Source: an uncultured Clostridia bacterium (lineage in GTDB: Bacteria; Bacillota; Clostridia; UMGS1810). From it: 9,915 bases of DNA. Made by a program: the position numbers and the translations under genes. The stretch covers positions 1-9,915 of the forward strand of contig CAJLYL010000062.1 in assembly GCA_905210855.1 (NCBI GenBank). The letters are read 5' to 3'. Below, piece by piece: positions 5,813 to 9,915 of this stretch; position 1 is the stretch's first letter, and the number at the start of each line of letters is the position of its first letter. The notes under the pieces are model-generated. The model saw only the letters and a list, made by a program, of their open reading frames with translations, was not told where the DNA came from and ran no database searches.

Positions 5813-7719
5813 AAGCTTTCAACTTCATTCATCCATAGTTTTGCCGCGGCGTCGCTGGGCATACGCCAGTCGCTTCTCGGCGACAGGGTAAGAGTGCCGA
5901 CCTTCGGGCCGTCCGGCAGGCAGGAGCGTTTAAATTGCTGAGAGAAAAACCTCCTGTAAAAATTCTTCATCCAGTATTTGATTGCAGCCTTATCGTACTT
6001 ATCGCCGAGGGCATATGCGCACAGGCGATATATCTTTGACGGTGCAAAACCCATACGCACGGCGTAATAGAGGAAAAAGTCGTGCAGTTCATAGGGACCG
6101 ACAAGGTCCTCGGTCTTTTGCGAGATGCTGTCGTTATCCGCCGGCAGAAGCTCGGGGCTGACCGGAGTGTCGAGGATATCGTACAGCACCGCTCTTATGC
6201 TGTCATTGCCGCAGAAATCCGCTTCGTATTTGACAAGATGGCGCACAAGGGTTTTCGGTATTGACGAATTTACACCATACATGGACATATGATCGCCGTT
6301 GTAGGTTGCCCAGCCGAGGGCAAGCTCGGACAAATCGCCTGTGCCTATTACCATGCCGCCGTCCTTGTTGGCAAGATCCATGAGTATTTTGGTGCGCTCC
6401 CTTGCCTGACCGTTTTCATAAACCACGCTCATGTCCGATTCGTCGTGACCTATGTCGTCAAAATGGCATCTTACAGTGCGTTGTATATCTATGCATCTGA
6501 AATCAGTCCCCAGATATTCGCAGAGCTTTTCCGCATTGGATTTTGTGCGCGTGGTTGTGCCGAAGCAAGGCATAGTCACGGCAAGAATATCCGATGACGG
6601 GCGCGAGAGCATACGCAGAGCGCGCACGCATACTATGAGCGCAAGGCATGAATCCAATCCGCCTGATATGCCTATGACAAGTTTTTTTGCGCCGGTGTGC
6701 TCTATGCGTTTTTTCAGCCCGTTTGCCTGCATAGTGAGTATGGCGCTGCACCTTTCGCGGCGGTTGTTCTCGTCATCGGGAACAAACGGCGCAGGGGCAA
6801 CCGCGCGTGTGAGCTCGGTGCTGTCGGGGCTCATATCAAAGACTATCTCGCGATAGCCCTCGCCGCCGCCCGACGGATAGGTGTTCATCTTCATCCGCTC
6901 ACCCAGCAGCCTGTCCGTATCAAATTCGGAATAAATTACCGTGTTTTCAAACAGCTTGCTCTCGCAGAGCACAGAGCCGTTTTCACAGATGAGGTTGTGT
7001 CCGGCAAAAACCATGTCCGTGGTGGATTCGCCGTCACCTGCGTCGCAGTATACATAGCCGCATATAAGCCTTGCCGACTGACCCGACACAAGGGCGCGGC
7101 GATAGCTGTCCTTGCCGATGACCTCATCGCTTGCCGATTGGTTTATGATAACCGTTGCGCCTGCCGCGGCATGGCTGATTGACGGCGGCTGAGCCGTCCA
7201 CAAATCCTCGCATATCTCTGCCGCTATAACAAACGATTGCAGAGACGAGCACCTGAACAGGAGCTTTGTGCCGAATGGATATTTTCTGCCGAACAGCGTA
7301 ATCTCGCCGTTTTCGGCGGGGGCGGGGGCAAAATGGCGCGCCTCGTAAAACTCATTGTAGTTCGGGATGAATGATTTGGGCACAACGCCGATAATATCGC
7401 CGTTGTATATCATCACCGTGCAGTTGTACAGCCTGTTGCCGTGCGCAAGCGGCGCCCCCACGGCAAAAACAGTCTCGGTGCCGCGCGATTCGTCCGCTAT
7501 GCGGCGCAGCTGCCTGCAAACGGCAGTCTGCATTGCCGACTGAAAAAACAAATCGCTGCAGGTGTAGCCCGTGAGCGACAGCTCGGGAAAAACGGTCAGC
7601 TTTGAGCCGGCTGCCGCTGTTTCCCTCATCGCCTTTATGATGTTGTCCGCATTGTATTCGCAGTCGGCAACCTTGATTTTGCAGGTCGCCGCCGCCACTT
7701 TTACAAATCCGTCTTTCAT
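5809..7719 (-). CDS. nadE: Glutamine-dependent NAD+ synthetase
   Basis: This 636-residue cytoplasmic enzyme catalyses the last step of NAD+ synthesis, converting nicotinate adenine dinucleotide to NAD+ with ATP and ammonia taken from glutamine. Residues about 5-290 form a nitrilase-type glutaminase domain with the complete catalytic triad: Glu46 (FPELSLTGY), Lys115 (VPKSF) and Cys170 (EICEDLW). Residues about 320-636 form the synthetase domain, with the ATP-binding loop SGGLDS at 352-357, GTGDLSELALGW at 459-470, and the family-typical GPYELHDFFLYY near 541-552. Length fits the two-domain bacterial form. The ATG overlaps the hemZ stop in ATGA (7716-7719), with GGAGG 6 bases upstream. The 3' end overlaps comEC by 4 bases. 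All key residues seem present, so it is probably fully active. Confidence 0.97.
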   Translation of the reverse strand: MKDGFVKVAAATCKIKVADCEYNADNIIKAMRETAAAGSKLTVFPELSLTGYTCSDLFFQSAMQTAVCRQLRRIADESRGTETVFAVGAPLAHGNRLYNCTVMIYNGDIIGVVPKSFIPNYNEFYEARHFAPAPAENGEITLFGRKYPFGTKLLFRCSSLQSFVIAAEICEDLWTAQPPSISHAAAGATVIINQSASDEVIGKDSYRRALVSGQSARLICGYVYCDAGDGESTTDMVFAGHNLICENGSVLCESKLFENTVIYSEFDTDRLLGERMKMNTYPSGGGEGYREIVFDMSPDSTELTRAVAPAPFVPDDENNRRERCSAILTMQANGLKKRIEHTGAKKLVIGISGGLDSCLALIVCVRALRMLSRPSSDILAVTMPCFGTTTRTKSNAEKLCEYLGTDFRCIDIQRTVRCHFDDIGHDESDMSVVYENGQARERTKILMDLANKDGGMVIGTGDLSELALGWATYNGDHMSMYGVNSSIPKTLVRHLVKYEADFCGNDSIRAVLYDILDTPVSPELLPADNDSISQKTEDLVGPYELHDFFLYYAVRMGFAPSKIYRLCAYALGDKYDKAAIKYWMKNFYRRFFSQQFKRSCLPDGPKVGTLTLSPRSDWRMPSDAAAKLWMNEVESL

Positions 7720-9155
7720 AACAATCCTCCGAGAAATAGATTTTTCTTTCTTTCTATCATTTCGTCAATTCTTTTTATGTATTCCGATACTTCCTTGACA
7801 TTGAAAACCCTCTCTATGCGGTCGCTGCTCACAAGTTTTGTTGACGCGCCCGCGCCGAGGGATATCACGCTCTGTACCTCGTCCATGATGTATATGTTGT
7901 AGCGGCATTCGCCGCCCTCGCCGCAGTAGCCGACGTTTTCGAGATTGCCGAGCATATTTTTCTGGCGGTACATATAATAGGGATGCTTGCCCATGGCGCG
8001 CAGGGCGTAATCGGCGGTGTCGAGCATTGCGCCGACCGTATCCGCCGCGGTTTGGGTATACATACTGTAATTCCTGTCAAGATACGAGCCGTGCTTGATT
8101 GACATGGTGTGTACGGTCACGGATGACGGGAGCAGCTTTTTAATTTCATCGAGCGTGTGGTTGAAATCCTCGGGCGTTTCATTCGGCAGACCGGCTATCA
8201 GGTCGGCGTTTATATGGTGAAATCCGCATTTTTCCGCCGCGGCAAAGCTGTTTATTATATCCTGCGGAGTGTGTCTTCTGCCTATTATGTCCAGAGTTTT
8301 TTGGTTCATACTCTGCGGATTTATGCTTATGCGCGACACGCCGCATTGCTTCATTATGTGCAGCTTTTCGTACGTTATGGTGTCGGGTCTGCCTGCCTCT
8401 ATCGTATATTCGCGCAGCGATGACAGGTCAAACGATTTTTCGATTTTTTCCGTCAGCGCCGCAAGATTTTTTTCATCAAGTGCCGTCGGAGTTCCGCCGC
8501 CGATATACAGGGTTTCTATGGGTATGCCCCTCTCGGTGAGATATCCCGATACAAAATCAATCTCATGCATGAGCGCGCGCATATACGGCTCTGTGAGTGT
8601 GTTTGAAAATTTTATTGACTGCGATGTGAATGAACAGTACAGACATCTGGTGGGGCAAAAGGGTATGCCGATATAAAGGCTTACGGCATTCGGAAGCTTT
8701 GTTCTGCATATATGCTCCTCCGCCTGCGCCACATCTGCGGCAAGCGACGCTTTTTTCGGATTCACGCGGTATTCGCCGGTGAATTTTGAGTAAATTTCAT
8801 CATCGGCAAGTCCGCTCTCGCGCAGCTCGCGAATCATTTTCGCCGGTCTTATGCCTGTGAGGATTCCCCACGGCAGGGTGACGCCCGTAAGGCTGTTCAT
8901 TATATCCGCAATGAGTGCGCCCATGTGCAGCTTGCTGAGCTCGGGCGACGAATCGGAGCTGTGCATTGCCTTTCCGCCGAGCGAAATCTCGGCAAAATAC
9001 TCATATCTGCCGTCACATTCGTTAACCGTTGCCATGGCATAGTCTCCCTCGTCGGGGCGGCAGTCTGCGGCTTCAAATTTTGTTTTCGGCAGATATGAGT
9101 TTATAAGCTCTCTTGCTTCGTATTCGATTTTTCTGTTGTTTGTAATCAGTTTCAT
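7716..9155 (-). CDS. hemZ: HemZ-type radical SAM protein (coproporphyrinogen dehydrogenase family)
   Basis: This 479-residue cytoplasmic radical SAM enzyme is related to oxygen-independent coproporphyrinogen III oxidase (HemN), which makes protoporphyrinogen in heme synthesis. The N-terminal part, about 1-155, is the HemZ-specific region, including LPWGILTGIRPAKM at 94-107. The radical SAM core begins with YIGIPFCPTRCLYCSF. Cys167, Cys171 and Cys174 form the CxxxCxxC iron-sulfur site. It continues with LYIGGGTPTAL (216-226, SAM contact) and RISINPQSMN (275-284). The C-terminal part carries the conserved YMYRQKNMLGNLENVGY (394-410). Heme activity is the family annotation; HemN-like proteins often have other roles and no other heme gene is visible, so the substrate is uncertain. 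The ATG is 2 bases after the stop of the preceding hydrolase gene and lacks a clear nearby ribosome site, so it is probably translated by re-initiation. The gene overlaps nadE by 4 bases. Confidence 0.9.
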   Translation of the reverse strand: MKLITNNRKIEYEARELINSYLPKTKFEAADCRPDEGDYAMATVNECDGRYEYFAEISLGGKAMHSSDSSPELSKLHMGALIADIMNSLTGVTLPWGILTGIRPAKMIRELRESGLADDEIYSKFTGEYRVNPKKASLAADVAQAEEHICRTKLPNAVSLYIGIPFCPTRCLYCSFTSQSIKFSNTLTEPYMRALMHEIDFVSGYLTERGIPIETLYIGGGTPTALDEKNLAALTEKIEKSFDLSSLREYTIEAGRPDTITYEKLHIMKQCGVSRISINPQSMNQKTLDIIGRRHTPQDIINSFAAAEKCGFHHINADLIAGLPNETPEDFNHTLDEIKKLLPSSVTVHTMSIKHGSYLDRNYSMYTQTAADTVGAMLDTADYALRAMGKHPYYMYRQKNMLGNLENVGYCGEGGECRYNIYIMDEVQSVISLGAGASTKLVSSDRIERVFNVKEVSEYIKRIDEMIERKKNLFLGGLL

Positions 9156-9157
9156 AA

Positions 9158-9781
9158 CTAAATGTAAAAATTGCTTTCCTTTTCGTGAAGTATGGTTGTC
9201 GATTCGCTGTGCCCGGGGTATACCGCGGTGTCGGGCGGCAGCGTAAAGAGCTTTTTGCGTATGGATTCCGACAAGGCTTCAAAGCTGCCGCCGGCAAAAT
9301 CGGTTCTGCCGACGGATTCAAAAAAGAGTGTGTCGCCGGAGAAGAGGATTTTGTCGTCCGCGCAATATACCGATATGCCTCCCGGGGTATGACCGGGGGT
9401 GGATATTATTTTAAGCTTTTTTGAGCCTACCGTGAGCACATCGCCGTCCGAGAGCGTTATATCCGCCTTTGATGAGGGTGCGGTTGAGTGAAAATGCTCC
9501 GCAAGCGAGCGGCTGGCGCTGTTTATCGAGGCGGCGTCGGGCGCGCCCACGGCTATCGGCGCGCCGGTTTGTGCCTTCACCTCATCGAGCGCCATCATAT
9601 GGTCTATGTGGGCGTGGGTGAGGATGATGTATCTCACGGTGAGCGAGCTTGCTTTAATCTCGTTCAGTATTCTGTCGGCGTGGGTACACGGGTCAATGAT
9701 GACTGCTTCGCGTGTATTTTCGTCGCCGAATATATAGCAATTGGTCTTAAAAAGACCCATTGTGAGTTTTTTCAGATACAT
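9158..9781 (-). CDS. Glyoxalase II-like metallo-beta-lactamase-fold hydrolase
   Basis: This 207-residue cytoplasmic metallo-hydrolase belongs to the glyoxalase II (hydroxyacylglutathione hydrolase)-like group. All metal ligands can be seen: THAHIDH (His56, His58, Asp60, His61), PGHTPGG (His131), FSGDTLF (Asp150) and YPGHSEST (His191). Together they form a normal two-metal site. The short length and absence of the C-terminal glutathione-binding helical domain fit the small bacterial group, whose natural substrate is usually unknown. I chose ATG 9781 as the start because AAAAGGAG lies 7 bases upstream and the conserved MYLKKLTMGLFKTNCYI start matches the family. The frame stays open upstream to an ATG at 9859, but that extension is basic and not family-like. 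The gene leads directly into hemZ with 2 bases between them, as the upstream part of the operon. Confidence 0.92.
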   Translation of the reverse strand: MYLKKLTMGLFKTNCYIFGDENTREAVIIDPCTHADRILNEIKASSLTVRYIILTHAHIDHMMALDEVKAQTGAPIAVGAPDAASINSASRSLAEHFHSTAPSSKADITLSDGDVLTVGSKKLKIISTPGHTPGGISVYCADDKILFSGDTLFFESVGRTDFAGGSFEALSESIRKKLFTLPPDTAVYPGHSESTTILHEKESNFYI

Positions 9782-9788
9782 GGTTTGT

Positions 9789-9796
9789 CTCCTTTT
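9789..9796 (-). promoter_or_regulatory. Ribosome binding site that decides the hydrolase start
   Basis: On the minus strand this reads AAAAGGAG and sits 7 bases before the ATG at 9781. It rules in the shorter 207-residue hydrolase over the 233-residue version that starts at 9859. It begins just after the stop of the possible upstream gene at 9798-9915. Confidence 0.85.
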
Positions 9797-9797
9797 G

Positions 9798-9915
9798 TTA
9801 CGGTGATACTTTCTCAGAGGCGATGGGTATATATTGCGTGTCGGGCAGATACACAACATATGCCCCGAGACGGTGCGCTGTTAAAATTGTTGTGTCGGCT
9901 TGGTATGTGTTTTTT
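9798..9915 (-). CDS. Possible C-terminal end of an unidentified upstream gene (partial)
   Basis: One minus-strand frame is open from the window edge to a TAA at 9798-9800, about 38 codons. Its translation ends with HRLGAYVVYLPDT and then a short tail finishing KVSP, which has balanced, protein-like composition. The two other frames either stop early or read as basic low-quality sequence. The TAA falls directly before the ribosome site of the hydrolase gene, 16 bases before its ATG, which is ordinary operon spacing. I do not recognise the family from this short tail. The 5' part lies outside the window. The stretch could instead be a non-coding leader. Confidence 0.4.
   Translation of the reverse strand, partial: KNTYQADTTILTAHRLGAYVVYLPDTQYIPIASEKVSP

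Noticed and set aside
6697..7182. Plus-strand open frame of 161 codons opposite nadE
   Set aside because: It is antisense to conserved nadE motifs and has no recognisable domain.
9828..9856. Minus-strand promoter TTGTGT, 17 bases, TATATA before the hydrolase gene
   Set aside because: The -35 matches the consensus at only three bases, and the site would fall inside a possible upstream coding sequence, so it was not listed as a feature.
9782..9859. N-terminal extension of the hydrolase to the ATG at 9859
   Set aside because: The extension is not family-like, and the strong ribosome site 7 bases before ATG 9781 marks the real start.
9851..9895. Inverted repeat ACACAACA (9851-9858) and TGTTGTGT (9888-9895)
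   Set aside because: The 8-base arms are separated by 29 bases and have no T-run; chance is a sufficient explanation, although an operator cannot be excluded.

Overview
The window most likely comes from a low-to-mid-GC anaerobic Firmicute of the class Clostridia, probably a gut-type Oscillospirales or similar lineage. Signs of this are the HemZ-type radical SAM protein, the comEC-holA gene order, AGGAGG-type ribosome binding sites, and an ECF sigma factor beside proteins with copper-amine-oxidase-like 'stalk' and DUF4367-like domains. The assignment is inferred from gene content only; no rRNA or other taxonomic marker is present.

Left part, plus strand (about 1-2582): a short repeat-rich edge segment is followed by an AT-rich promoter region and three genes. 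These encode a secreted stalk-domain protein, an ECF sigma factor, and a membrane-anchored probable anti-sigma factor. The first and third proteins end in homologous domains. The sigma and anti-sigma genes overlap. A plausible ECF-type promoter lies before the first gene. Together these look like one self-regulated cell-envelope signalling unit, with the same domain found both on the anti-sigma factor and on a free exported protein.

Middle: the two gene sets converge on one symmetrical hairpin with A and T tracts (2583-2625). It can end transcription in both directions and contains the holA stop codon.

Right part, minus strand (9915 down to 2610): a tightly packed housekeeping operon. In order of transcription it holds the tail of an unidentified gene (low confidence), a glyoxalase II-like metallo-hydrolase, hemZ (radical SAM), nadE (glutamine-dependent NAD+ synthetase), comEC (DNA uptake channel) and holA (DNA polymerase III delta). 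Three of the junctions are 4-base ATGA overlaps and a fourth is a 2-base gap, so translation is probably coupled. The most unusual protein is ComEC: its membrane channel part is well conserved, but the C-terminal metallo-beta-lactamase-like domain has lost most expected metal ligands.

I saw no CRISPR array, tRNA, rRNA, insertion sequence, phage gene or clearly new multi-gene system. The points most worth a second look are the shared domain in the sigma-factor locus, the degenerate ComEC nuclease-like domain, and the repeat-like left edge.
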